This document shows, in pieces, positions 9,852 to 20,896 of a DNA stretch of 64,000 nucleotides. The first letter of the stretch is position 1. Each line of letters starts with the position of its first letter. Under the pieces are notes generated by a model. It was not told the origin of the DNA. It did not search any database and saw only the letters and a program-made list of their open reading frames with translations. A program made the translations under genes and the position numbers. The stretch is from Podospora pseudoanserina. Its lineage: Eukaryota; Ascomycota; Sordariomycetes; Sordariales; Podosporaceae. The stretch is taken from contig NW_026946672.1 of assembly GCF_035222485.1 (NCBI RefSeq), positions 1,550,001 through 1,614,000 of the forward strand, written 5' to 3'.

Positions 9852-11659
9852 ATGGTGCCTTCAGCCTCATCAGTTCCAACTACTTTCAAAATTCATTGTT
9901 CAACCCCAGACTCAATGGTGACCACGATACCACCTAGGCCAGTCTTCCCTCGGGACATCTGGTTGATGGTGGTCGAGGAACTGGCGGCAGACTGTGATTT
10001 TGGGACGCTTTATACTTGTGCTCGTATTGATCGAGGTCTGGCACGGTTGGCTCTGCCTCTGTTGTACAGTATACACGACCAATCACTCGTCTTCCACCAA
10101 GTTGCAGGCAGCGAAGCCTCCGTTTGTCTATGGAGGTCCCTCATCGCATCAAGTCCCGACGAACCTCGCTAACCCTATTGTTGCTGGATCATGTCTTTCG
10201 AGCTCGGCCATTTCCACTACGTCCTTGATGATTTTTCACGAAACAACGCGGCCCTCAAAGCTCGATTCTTTCCAAGGTCCCCTAAAAGTATTGGTGTCCA
10301 ATCGTAAGGGGAAGAAACGGAATCTTGACAAAGTCGTGATTGTGGCTGCCAACTCGATCATACGCTACATCCGGGCGCTGCCAAGCAGGCTAATAAGCTG
10401 GTGCAACTCACAACTCTTGATGGTTACTGTTCCCCCGCAGCCAGCATAATGAAATGGGTATCATCGCTGTCAAGCCTCACCCCCCTCTTCGTCGAGGATG
10501 GCTCTATACTTATAGCCGATGTGGCAAAGACTCTTCGCCAGAAGTGCCCGTCTTTCAACTACCTGTAAGCTAATCGCTGTCTTGAAGCTTTCATCAGCGG
10601 TGCTGAGTTAACTTCTGTTACAAAAAGACAATATCACTACTGCGAAGGTCCCGAGGCCGATCAACAGCTCGCCGAATTTTTGCGAGATCTCAAGCCACAG
10701 GCACTGCAAACCTTCGTCATTCGTAGCCGGAACGAAGTAGGAAACGAAACGTTCATGGCTTTGTAACAACGCTCAAGTTCACTCCAAAAACTTTGCCTCA
10801 TGCGCCTCAACCCCACCGCGTTGAGGTCTCTTCACCACCTTCGGCATTCCCTCGCAATCACGACGTTGGCCATCGAAGGGAACGACATGGTGGAAGGGTT
10901 TGGCTGGCTAGACCATGATAACCCGGCCGACTTTGAGGAAGTGGCGGAGTGGCTTTCAAAGTGTGCTTCACCCCGCAAGCTTTTGCTGGCTCGCGGGTCA
11001 AACGCAACTGGCCTTCTCCTCAAGATCGAGAATAATCTCGGCATGATCGAGGACGACTCTCCTGTTATGGAATTGACAAGCTTGAACCTCGACCTCATTG
11101 AGCTCAATAGATCGGGCTTTTGGTATTTCATCGGAAACCAACCATCCCTTGAGAACCTAACCATGAGGATCGAGGATAACCTATTTGCGTCACCTGATGA
11201 ACTTTACACGGAACTTGCCCCTCTGCTCGGAAAGCTCGAGAAGCTCAAAACGCTAAACACCAACGCGACATTCACGATGCGGGATGTTGCCATAAGCATC
11301 GTGTCCCTGGAGCATCTCAAGGGCTGTATTTGAATGGCGACCTGATCACCGACGAATGTCTTGCTCACCTCATCCGGCTTAAGAAGCTCCGGTCGTTGAC
11401 GATCCTCGGCCCTTCCCGCTTGACAATGGATGGCTTCCTTCAGTTTCTGGACGTCTTGATCAGTCATCGGAGCGATTATGGCAACCCCCGCAAGGGCCTC
11501 CGAATAGCAATACAATCTCAAAAGATAGATGCGCATCTTGACAAAGGCGAGGTGGAGTGCATATCAAAGTCTATGAAACGGGACTTCGGAGGGACTTTTG
11601 ATATCACGTACGACATTAGCGGGGATGAGATGAACGAGGATGACTATTCTTACTACTGA
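9852..11659 (+). pseudogene. Decayed F-box/leucine-rich-repeat-like gene
   Basis: The first block has an F-box-like segment (FPRDIWLMVVEELAADCDF) and is followed by blocks that read like the large fungal family of F-box proteins with irregular LRRs. The frame breaks at least five times. It stops after SSPDEPR near 10170. It then resumes in another frame as YCCWIMSFELGHFHYV, shifts near 10270 before FQGPLKVLV, and shifts again near 10380 before AKQANKLVQLTTL. A TAA stop sits near 10763 between NETFMAL and QRSSSLQKL. A final +1 shift near 11328 precedes LYLNGDLITDECLAHL, and the last frame ends at 11659. One plausible intron is seen at about 10567-10629. No combination of introns I can find repairs all breaks. 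Confidence 0.75.
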
Positions 11660-12824
11660 GTTTTGGGGGTTCTGGGACAGAGGTCAGGGGCAGGTTTGGA
11701 TAAGGCGGTTGGAAAGAGATTCACGTAGAATAAAGGGGCATAATTGACTTTTGAGGTGGTTATGGGTCTAATACGGCGGGTAATTTCCAGGAACAGACAG
11801 CAATTTAGTTATTACTGCAGCATACAAAATGATGTATTTTGACGCGCCTCAAAAGACGAACTTAGAAAAGACCATCACAGAGACAGGAACAGGGAAGGTG
11901 CCACATCAAGATCTTATCTTATCAGCAATACCTTTTCGAGGGCCCACTCCTAAAGCTCAGACCACCCGCAGCCCACGCCCCACTCTCCCACTCCTACAAA
12001 AACTCTGCCAGCCAATTCTTCCCTCTCCGAAACTTTTCCTGAACAACACAAACCAACAATCACCAATTTCAGCAAGCAATCCCGCCAGCCCACTCGCCAT
12101 TCGCGACTCGATTTTTCCTCTCGGGCTTTCGTTCATATCACGAAGGACGGGCTCGGCTCCAATTGCTCTCTTCTTGTTTTCCCCCTCAAACAAGAGAGGG
12201 AACGCAGTTGCCTTGCGTTCTTGCACACCACCTTGAGGCTTTCTTTTTGGTTGCTTGATTTCCCCAGCAAGCTTTTTCACATCCCCATAACCCCCCTACA
12301 CATATACACATGAGAGAAGATGGAAAGACGAACACCACGATTTGCCTACCTGTGTGCCCTTTAATCAATGCACACCAGGTTAACTAGTTTTTATCGTTCG
12401 CAGTGGAAGAGAAAACCAACGGCCTAGACAGCCAGTCCTATCCACCCTGCTGCCGAGGTTACTTGAAGTGCGTCAGCGGGACTAAAACGGACAAACATTT
12501 TGATGTGATATGAAAATTGGTTTTGATGATTTGTTTTGTGTGTGTCATTTTGCCAATCAAACATGGAGAAAAGAGAAATATCTATGGTTTGCCTGCCCAA
12601 AATGCCATCCATGCTCCCATGCTGTCATGAGGAGGATGGGTACTTGTGCCATATGTTCATGTATCCTTCATAATGGCGTAAAGCCATAAACTCAAACCTC
12701 CTTGCGCCTGAAAATACCATCACTTGCTGGAAGATTGCAACAGCAGTCCTGCTGGCTATTGGTGTTCTTCTGGCAGCAGTATCACCACATGCTTGCCGTC
12801 TCCATCATCACTTCATGGACCATC
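11660..12824. other. Intergenic, no supported gene
   Basis: Lies between the F-box pseudogene and the 3' end of the Zn2Cys6 factor. Small open frames on both strands (for example minus 11957-12280) have no recognisable domain or clean splice signals. Part is probably the 3' UTR of the minus-strand transcription factor gene. Confidence 0.4.
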
Positions 12825-15608
12825 TCACGGGCTCTCCCCGATGATATACTTTTCCTGCTGGAAGCTCAACAAGAACTTGGCCACCAGCCTCCCCGTGTAG
12901 TTGAACCCGACGTCCCTTGGATAGGGGTGTTCCTCCACATTTGGCAGGATCGGATCAGCCGTCAAAAAATCAAGTTCGCTCCCTATTTCCCCACCGTTAG
13001 CATCATCCCATCATCATCATTTTTTAAAGAAAACGAAAAAAGAAAAAGAAAAAGAAAAAAACTCACAAGCATCATAATCCTCCAAGCTCATCAACCTCCT
13101 CAACCCCCTCACCATCTCCTCCTCCTCCCTCCCCAGCAATTTATCCTCCACCTTGTTCGCCTCGTCCACCCACCCCTCCTCGAGCGGGTTAAAGCTCCTC
13201 TGGCTGACCTCCCTCGAGTAAGTCTGGTACACCATGTGAAACATGATGCCAAACTGCCTGAAAGGTAACTGCTCAATCTCCCTGTTCACCCCCAGCGCGA
13301 AACCCCTCTTCAGCGTTGGCCTCTCCCCGTTTCGTAGAGAGATCTCATTGTCAGAAATGACAAAATTATCTGCTGCCGTCTCGACACTTTCCATGAAGAG
13401 GCAGAGGACTAAGAAGGCGGCTAGGCAAGGGGCCCATTCCTTGCGGAGTTTAGGCTTGAGGGATTTGGAGAATGATTCGAACAGGAGCTGCATTTCTCTG
13501 GTCAGGATATCATCGATGAGGGCTTTGAGCTGGCGGTTCAGCAACCGGGGTGTGACCCACGGATTGGACGGGTCGAGGGGGGGAAGGAGGGGGATAAAGA
13601 AGTGATGGAGTTGGGTGTGAGGCAGAGGTGCCGGGTCAGGACAAAATGCATGGCGTAGATCGCCAGCGCTCGCTTGACGATGGCGGAGTCGGTTTTGTGG
13701 GCGTAGGTGTGGATGATGGAGAGGATTTTCCGGGGTATGTCGGTGTGTCGAAGGTTGGAGGTGACCAGGGAGGCGTATTCTGGCTCGGCGACGATGGAGG
13801 CGATGTACTCTTTGATCTTGCGTTTGAGTTCTTCTCTCTGGGCGCCGGTGGTGGCTTTGATGTCGAGGCCGATGGGGGCTGAGCCGCGGGCTTGGAGGTC
13901 GACGGTGTTGTGGCCTGTTTGGAGGTGGTAGTGCCGGAGGACGTCCGCTGACAGAGATCGTGGAGTAAAAAACTTGGCTTTGATCTGGAGGCGGGCGGAG
14001 AGGCCGAGGCCGGAGAAGAGCTCGACTGTGCAGGGGCGTTCGACGCCGTCGAGGGTGAAGGAAGAGACGTTTGTTTCGATGAATTGGGTGATTTCTTCTT
14101 TGCGGAAGTGGCGGCGGATGAAATCTGGAAACAGAACAGGCATGAAGTCGGGGAACTGCCAGCAGACAGCTTGGGGGACCTGATGGGTGAGCTTGACGCA
14201 GTTGCGGCATGGTCGTTCCATATCGCATTTGACCTTTCGGGCATGGCAACAGAAACAAGCGCCCTTTCGTCGGACTTGAAGGGCAGATTGTTTGGTGTCC
14301 GTCGCCAACGGTCCCTTCCTCCCACGCTGTGAAGGTCTCAACGCCTCGAAACACTCGAAGGGATTGCTCTGCTGGTTTGGATTTGTCGACTGACTTTGAG
14401 CATGCGCATTAATTGTCGACGGCGTCACAATCAAAAACTTGGCCTGTCCTGAAGTGCTCCCCGAACTCGAAGGCGTCGGGCTTGGTGATTTACTCTTCCC
14501 CTTTGCAGTCTGCAGCTGCCCCTGAGAAGCAGCCAGCCGCGCACTCAACGTCGAGGAACTCATCGAATCCGTCGGGCTGGCCTTCCGCTTCGTTACTCGA
14601 TAACTATTCCCTGCACTCCCCGATGGCCCTTTGTTACTCTTCCTCACTGGTATCGGCGCCGTCTTTGGCTGCTGCTGCTCTGGCACCACAACCCCCTGCT
14701 CCCACCGGATCACCATCCCGGGGCTCTTCGGCGGTGTGCTCGCCAGCGGGCTCAAACTAGGCGTATACTCGATATAACTCGGCGGGCTAGGTGAAACCGT
14801 CTCAAAGTCAAAACTCGGATCTTCAATCACGAAAATCCCTGGGCTGGAGTTTGCGCTGGTGACCAGGTTGTTGTTGTTGTTAGGTGGCCCGGTAGTAATC
14901 GTCGGCCTGTTGATCAACTCTGGTGTTGTCGTTATCACCGTCTGCGTAGTATGTCCGGCTCTCAAGTTAAACGGCTCCCAAGGTCCCGACTGTGCCGAGG
15001 TGTCAAAGTTGATCTCTCCCAGCCCTTCCATCCCAAGAAAGCTCTGTTGTTGGTGTTGGTGTTGCTGCTGCTGCGGTTGCTGCGGCATCTGCTCCAACCC
15101 AGGAATAACTCCCGAAAAGGCGCTGTTATACAACCCGAAATCTGCCATCACATCAACATCCCTCCTCTCCCATCTCATCCCATCAGCGTTACTCACCTGT
15201 ATCAAACATAAAACCCCCTCCCATATTCCCCACCGTCCCCATCCCCCCCATTTGTCCCAACCCATCCCCGACCTGCGCGCCCAAAAACTCGCCACCCAAG
15301 TCGACATAACTCCCCGAGTAACTACTCCCCTGCCCCTGACTGAGCTGTTCATGGCTGTTGATCGGGCTCACCGGACCACCAATACTCGTCTGCCCCAGCA
15401 TAGCCCACGAACTGCCCAAACTGTTGCTCAGACTTGCCGGGCTGGTCATGAAGTTCCCCCCTCCAGCGCCGGCGCCCACCGGCGATGGTGATGTGCCATC
15501 GCCGATGGTGGTGTGGACGGCGGCCCAGAAGGCTTGTTCGTCTTCAGGATCGAGGTTGTAGTCGGACGAGAGGGGGGAGGTTCCCGGGGCGGAGGCAACT
15601 GAGGCCAT
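12825..15608 (-). CDS. Zn2Cys6 transcription factor, one frameshift in a homopolymer
   Basis: Exons 15608-15197, 15141-13067 and 12982-12825, about 881 aa if the single shift is ignored. A GAL4-type cluster lies unusually far in, near residues 430-465: cysteines spaced C-x2-C-x6-C-x5-C-x2-C-x11-C starting at ACFCCHARKVKC. The N-terminal half is Gln/Ser/Pro/Asn-rich, activation-domain-like. The C-terminal part continues after a shift in seven Gs (13577-13583 on the plus strand): the upstream frame ends LSPSFPP, the downstream frame resumes LDPSNPWVTPRLLNRQLK. Exon 3 encodes a conserved-looking end (ELDFLTADPIL, FNYTGRLVAKFLLSF). Introns of 55 and 84 nt have GTGAGT donors. Known family, target genes unknown. 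The shift could be a base-calling error or a real mutation. Confidence 0.82.
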
Positions 15609-17840
15609 GGCTGCTGTATAGAATGTACCGTTGTCTTTTTAAAGCCTTCTTCTTGTTGGTGCCACATATACGTGATGGTTTTTGCGCGCGCGCTTGGATA
15701 GACGTTCAAGATATGTACCGGGGTGGTATCTCGTCGTCGCACTTCGTACAGGCACCTCAGTCGCAGTCGCAAAAAGTGTTCGTCCGCTCAATATCTCACA
15801 CAATAAAATCAAATACACCCAACAAAACAGTTTAACAAGACCGCGAATACGATGTCCAAGTTCGAAAAGATGATAAACTGTATATTCTCTCCAAAACATG
15901 GGGGAAGAAGGAAAGGTAGGTCATATCCCATCCCACGAAATCGCATGAACCACCCCTCAGCCTCCCCGCTATCCCCAACTCAGCGACCGAACCGTTGTAC
16001 CTCTCCCGCCCACCGCCAAGCCCCAGGACTCGACCCCCCCCCAAAGCGCGCTAAACCCAATTCGATTACCGATGGGCCTCGGTGTGGCACAACAGGCGAC
16101 CGACCGTTATACCGAGCGTCTTTATTTCAGACAAAACATTTCTCTTTTCGCATCATATGCCCACCTGTCGTGTACGCACTTTATCAATCATGACGAAAAA
16201 CACTCAAGGTTCATATTGATTGATACCTTGACTCTTTTGCCTTGCCTTGCCTTGTCTTGCCCCGAGCCAAACCGTCGGTAACCACTTCAAGTAACGGTAG
16301 GTAACCTTTCACAAAGTCACCATCATCACCCACTGCACAACATCAACAAGAGACAGAGAGTATCAAGACAAAAACGTATCAGATTTTGAAACAAAGCGTA
16401 AGTTAGCAACGCGGCTCCATAAAACGCTTTCTTTCATCAAAGCCTCCATACAACAAGTAGATATATAATATATATATGGCATGCAAACGCAGAAACGACT
16501 GTAACCTCCCATCTCTCAATGGTGATGATGTACGCGCAAAAAAAAGCAGATACCCTCCCTCCTTTCTCCAAAGCAAAAAAAACAGATAGCCACTCCCTTG
16601 TCTTCAACATGAATAGCAAAACAAAACAAAAAAGCAGATAACCTCCCTTTCTGTCTTCGAGTGTCAAAGCAAGAGCAAAAAGTCAGATAGCCTCTCTCAG
16701 CAGTTAGAAAGTAAAAAAGAAGCAGCAAATCAGAATAACCTCCCTCCAGTCTTCAAGATGCGCAGCGCAGAAGAAAAAAAGGCAGATAGCCATCCCAACC
16801 TCTGTCCAACCCACCCCACCAGCACACCCCCTTACAAAAGACTCCTCGCCAACGCACACACAATACAACAAAAACAGACAAAACAATGCTCTCAAAAGCC
16901 AGATAGACTCCCGCCCAGAAAAACATCATACATCATGCCAGCCCCTTAACATCCCTCGTCCTCACATACATACAACAACAAAAACAACAACCCCAAGTAT
17001 CAATAGCCCTAGTAGACAAAAAACAACAACAACAACAATACAATAACAACCTTAGAAAAAAAGAAGGAGAAGAAAAAGACATTTCAATCAGATAGCCACC
17101 CCAACCCAAACCATAAATAAATAAAAAGCAACCATACAACCATCATCCACTCAACCAACGGTATAAAAAACGCAAAAAAGTCCACCCACACCACTTCTCT
17201 GTTTTTCGTCAAATATCAAACAACATACCCCCGCCATAATCTCTACATCTTCATCATGTTCTTCATCAACAACAGCATCGCCAATGCACCACACACACAA
17301 AAGGAAAAGGAAGAAGAAAAAAGAGTCCATGGAATACCAGAAATAAGTTGAGCAACGTCCCATAAAGATTGCGATGAAAATGAAAAACAAAGTTCCCTCG
17401 AATAACATGAAATAAAGATCCTAGGTATATATATTCCCTCCGCCGCCGTCGCCGCCCGCCCGAGCCTCTCCCCTTTCTGTGCGTCTTGTTTGTGTCCAGT
17501 CCAGTCCCGATACAGTCCAGTCGAATTCAGTTTTCAGTTTCCAGCAGGCAGACCCCTTCTGGGTGAGCAGCCCGCAATTTCTTTTCGCCTGTCTGTCTGT
17601 CATCCAAAAAGCCCTCCTGGGCAGGGAGCAAGTATCCAAAAATATTTTTGTCGTTGTTTTTCGGCTTTTTTTTTGTGTCGTTTTCTTTTTGGTGGTCAAA
17701 GATCCAGGTCCATGGTTTCCTTTGGCAATTCTTTTGGTAAAAAAAATCCTTTCTCCAAATCCCAGGAAAAAATGGAAGAGAAAAAAAGGAATGAAGTAGT
17801 TCCTGGCGGAACTAAATCCAAAAATAAAGGGCCATATGCC
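15609..17840. other. A-rich 2.2 kb intergenic region
   Basis: Contains the upstream region of the Zn2Cys6 factor and the 3' flank of the next minus-strand gene. The part from about 16.4 to 17.4 kb is strikingly A-rich on the plus strand and carries a recurrent CAGATA-type motif (separate entry). No coding frame with recognisable content. Confidence 0.5.
16547..17102. repeat. Eight dispersed copies of a CAGATANCCNCCC motif in A-rich DNA
   Basis: Copies start at 16547, 16583, 16635, 16684, 16731, 16783, 16900 and 17089. The first six are spaced 36-52 bp and separated by A-rich spacers, some also sharing a CTTGTCTTC-like segment. On the minus strand the motif reads GGGAGG(T/C)TATCTG followed by T runs. 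The order suggests a decayed tandem array of about 50-bp units rather than chance. Confidence 0.7.
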
Positions 17841-19154
17841 TCAACGGAACCTCCCCGCGGCCGCGGCAGCAGCTCGCTCTTGAATCTGCTGTTCCGTTGA
17901 TACATACAGCCTGTCCAAATAGTCCATGGCCTGGGCATCCTTGAGGATCTTGGCCACCTGGATGCCCGCCGAGATGAGCTGCAAAATATTCCGGTCGTCT
18001 TTCAGCGGTCGAGACTGGTGCTTTGCCGCATGTCGCATCTCCAACGAGTTCTCCAAAATCGTCACAAACTGCTTGATCTGGCCGTTGTACAGCACCCGGG
18101 CGGGGATCCGCCTTTTCGTTGCCAGCCTTTTCAGCAGGTACACCCACTCAGTCCATTCACGATCCTGCGGGCGCTCGACGGGTCGCATGTCCTGTGTAAG
18201 TGGGATCGGAAACTGGTACTTGGCAACAAAGTCATAAGCGCACTGCGAGAGCCGGTCGTTGACCTGAGTCAGGACACTATCCTGCTCTTGGACAAGGAGA
18301 TGGGTCGGGAGAGTTGGGAGGTCTCGTTCGGACATCGCAATGTACTCTGGCGGAGGTCTCTTCAGAAACTGGTGCGGCCCATCAAACTCATCCCGGTTCG
18401 ACGGACGTCGCTGCGATCGTGGCTTTCCGTTCAACTTGTTCTTGTTCCCTGGCTGGGACATTCCGATGGCCGAGTTCTCCAGGGAGTAGTCGGACATGTT
18501 GGGAGACGTCATGAGATCATCCATGGAGCCCGAGGGCGAGTACCTCCCTTGATATGGTCCCTGTGGTGGGGGCTGATGCTGAGGAGGGGCGCCCTGATAC
18601 TGCCTCTGGTGATCCCAAGGCTGGGAGTTCATACCGTTCATGCCGTTCATGCCGTTCATACCATTCATGCCCTTGTATGAGACCTGAGATGGTGGCGCCG
18701 GGCTCGAGTACTGGCTTGGCGGTTGGGTCATACGCGGATTGAAGGCTGTCGCTGGCGCAAAGGGCGACTCAGCCGCGGCTCGCCCTACCTGGCTGACATT
18801 CCCGAGCGAAAGGTTGGCTGGGAGGTGGTATGAAGAAGAGTTTCCATGTGTGTAAGTCACGCTGGAAAGAGGTTGCCGGTTACTCTCGCTGTCCTGAAGC
18901 TGAAGGAGGTGGGTGCTGAGTGGCTGAACATCTTACCTCTGTGGGAGGTACGGGTTGCTCCCCGTCTCAAACCTGCCATTGTGATATTGATCACTGTATA
19001 TCGGGCTTTGGGGTCGTCTGTCAGCTGTTCGTGTCCTTTCATTCCCTCCCGCAAAACGGGGTTCTTCGAGATCTTGTTCCCACCTGCGCGATTGTAGCCA
19101 TCGGTCATTGGATACCGCGGCCGAGGAACGGTACGCAAAGTCCGGCTGGGCCAT
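17841..19154 (-). CDS. Conserved filamentous-fungal protein of unknown function
   Basis: Two exons, 19154-18937 and 18861-17841, 412 aa; the 75-nt intron has a GTAAGA donor and TTTCCAG acceptor. I do not recognise the family. The first half is disordered and rich in Pro, Gln, Ser and Asn, with five tandem Met-Asn-Gly triplets. Residues about 220-400 are well ordered and look conserved: LLVQEQDSVLTQVNDRL, then DREWTEWVYLLKRLATKRR, then QLISAGIQVAKILKDAQAM, predicted largely helical. It ends in an alanine run. The start at 19154 has an ideal context (ACCATGGCC). No signal peptide or membrane segment is seen. The long flanks on both sides hint at a regulated or developmental gene, which is inference only. 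Confidence 0.78.
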
Positions 19155-20860
19155 GGTGGTTCCTCTTTTTTTTTTTCAAGTTGTCCTGCTCCTGGCTGGG
19201 ATCTCCAAAAAGCGGCTTCCCGGGTCGTCTGTTTTTTCGCTCACCCGCAAGTGGCAGTGTTGCTTTCTTTGCTGAAAACAATTCAAGAAAAACGCACAAA
19301 ATACAAAACAGAAAATCGAAACGGTTCCACGGAGCGATAGGGCGCGGCCAGAGGGTAAACAGCAATCAGTCCAGAAGGGCAACGGAGAAAAAAACCTGCG
19401 GCCGGGATTTCCTTGGATGGCCGAGTACCAAAAGTCTTCATAAAAAATCAGGGTCTCCACGCGGGCGGCGAGAACCTCACTGGGATGTGTCTTTGACCGA
19501 ATGGCAATCGGGCTGTGGTCCGGCAGAGCGGTTGACCATGGACTAGCAGCGGAGTCTAGCTTGGGCGCTGCTGGGGAATATCGCTCCGGCTCCTCTTTTT
19601 CAACGTCGCCGGTGCGGTTTTGCTGAGACTTGTGTCCTCGCGGGACTGGCGGATGAGAGGCCCAAACGACAAGACGAAGCCGATTCAGATCCACGATGGA
19701 GACATATATCCCCCCTCGCTGGCCGCGCTGGTGTCAAGGAGGAGGGGGCCGGGTGGCGAGAGCAGCACTTCCACGACCGAGACTGACAACAAAGTGGCCG
19801 ACACAGCAGGACCGGTGGAATGGAAAATGACAATCTTGACACGAAGCTCAGTTCAACTCAGTTCCGCGTCGCTCGGTGCGCCCAACATGGACCGGGAAGC
19901 CGGATGGGAAGGGTGGGAGCAAGCCGGTGCTCACTGCCCGCAACACCACTCACTCGCATACAAGGCCGACTTCGTGACTTTGGTTGCTTGGCGCTCCCCG
20001 GATGATGGAATTTCGAGAAGATGGAGGTGAGCGAGTCGGGCAACGACCAAGCGGGTGCAAGTGACGATTTCTCTGGCCAGACATGAGTTGATGGGAAGAT
20101 CCATGCGGTCGCCATCCAATGGTGTCTACGCCCACACAACGCCCATGGCCGTGATCCAAGCTATTCGCACTCTGCCATGCTGCACTTTGCTGGCACCGGT
20201 GCTCGACAAGCACAATGCGATGAACGGGGAAGCGGTAGGGCATCGTTGGGCACCAGATGGAAATCTTCGAAGCGGGTTACAACTCTGCGGTGTCGCCCAA
20301 TGCCCAGACCCTCGGCAGTCGTGATTGGTGCCAGGAAGCTCCCTGTTCTCCGAGGCGGCACATCTGATTAGGGAACCGATCGAAGCGACTGACGTTGGGC
20401 ACGAACACGTCTCGCTGCACCAGCCCAACCATGCCGCCGCCCTATCATGCCATCTCGTCGTCTGGTCTGCCGTGATGCCACGCAGCAGTGCTTCTTGACC
20501 GCTCCCGACTGCGTCCGGTCCGTCGACGACGCCGTCCGGTCTGACCCTTGGAGTGTTGACACGGCATCAGTTAGCCCCCATTTCCCCCCACAACCCCTTC
20601 CCACGCTTCCCATCCTCCCCCACGGCCTACTTTTTTCTTAAGAGGAGGTCCATGGCCGAGGCCACCCGCGTCATTGTTCCTGTCCTGGATGCAAATTTGG
20701 CATGAGGCATCGCGCCTTGCCCAAGACGGACAACTGACACAGTACTTTTTCTGCCGAGATGGGGGCATCACCTTCAATCAAGGTATCATTTTTCTTCCAC
20801 CCCACGTGCTTTGCACCCACACTGTAGCCCGACAACACCCACCGATGGGCGATGATAAGA

Positions 20861-20896
20861 CTTCAGCCCCGAACGGCCCGGAGTTCGGGGGCTGAA
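20861..20896. other. Long GC-rich inverted repeat (hairpin)
   Basis: Left arm CTTCAGCCCCGAAC pairs with the right arm, which carries one extra G, giving about 14 base pairs with a single bulge around an 8-nt loop (GGCCCGGA). It stands alone in the gap, near neither gene end. Confidence 0.85.

Noticed and set aside
11957-12280. Minus-strand 107-aa open frame
   Set aside because: No recognisable residues, no paired splice sites, and it lies where the 3' UTR of the Zn2Cys6 factor is expected.
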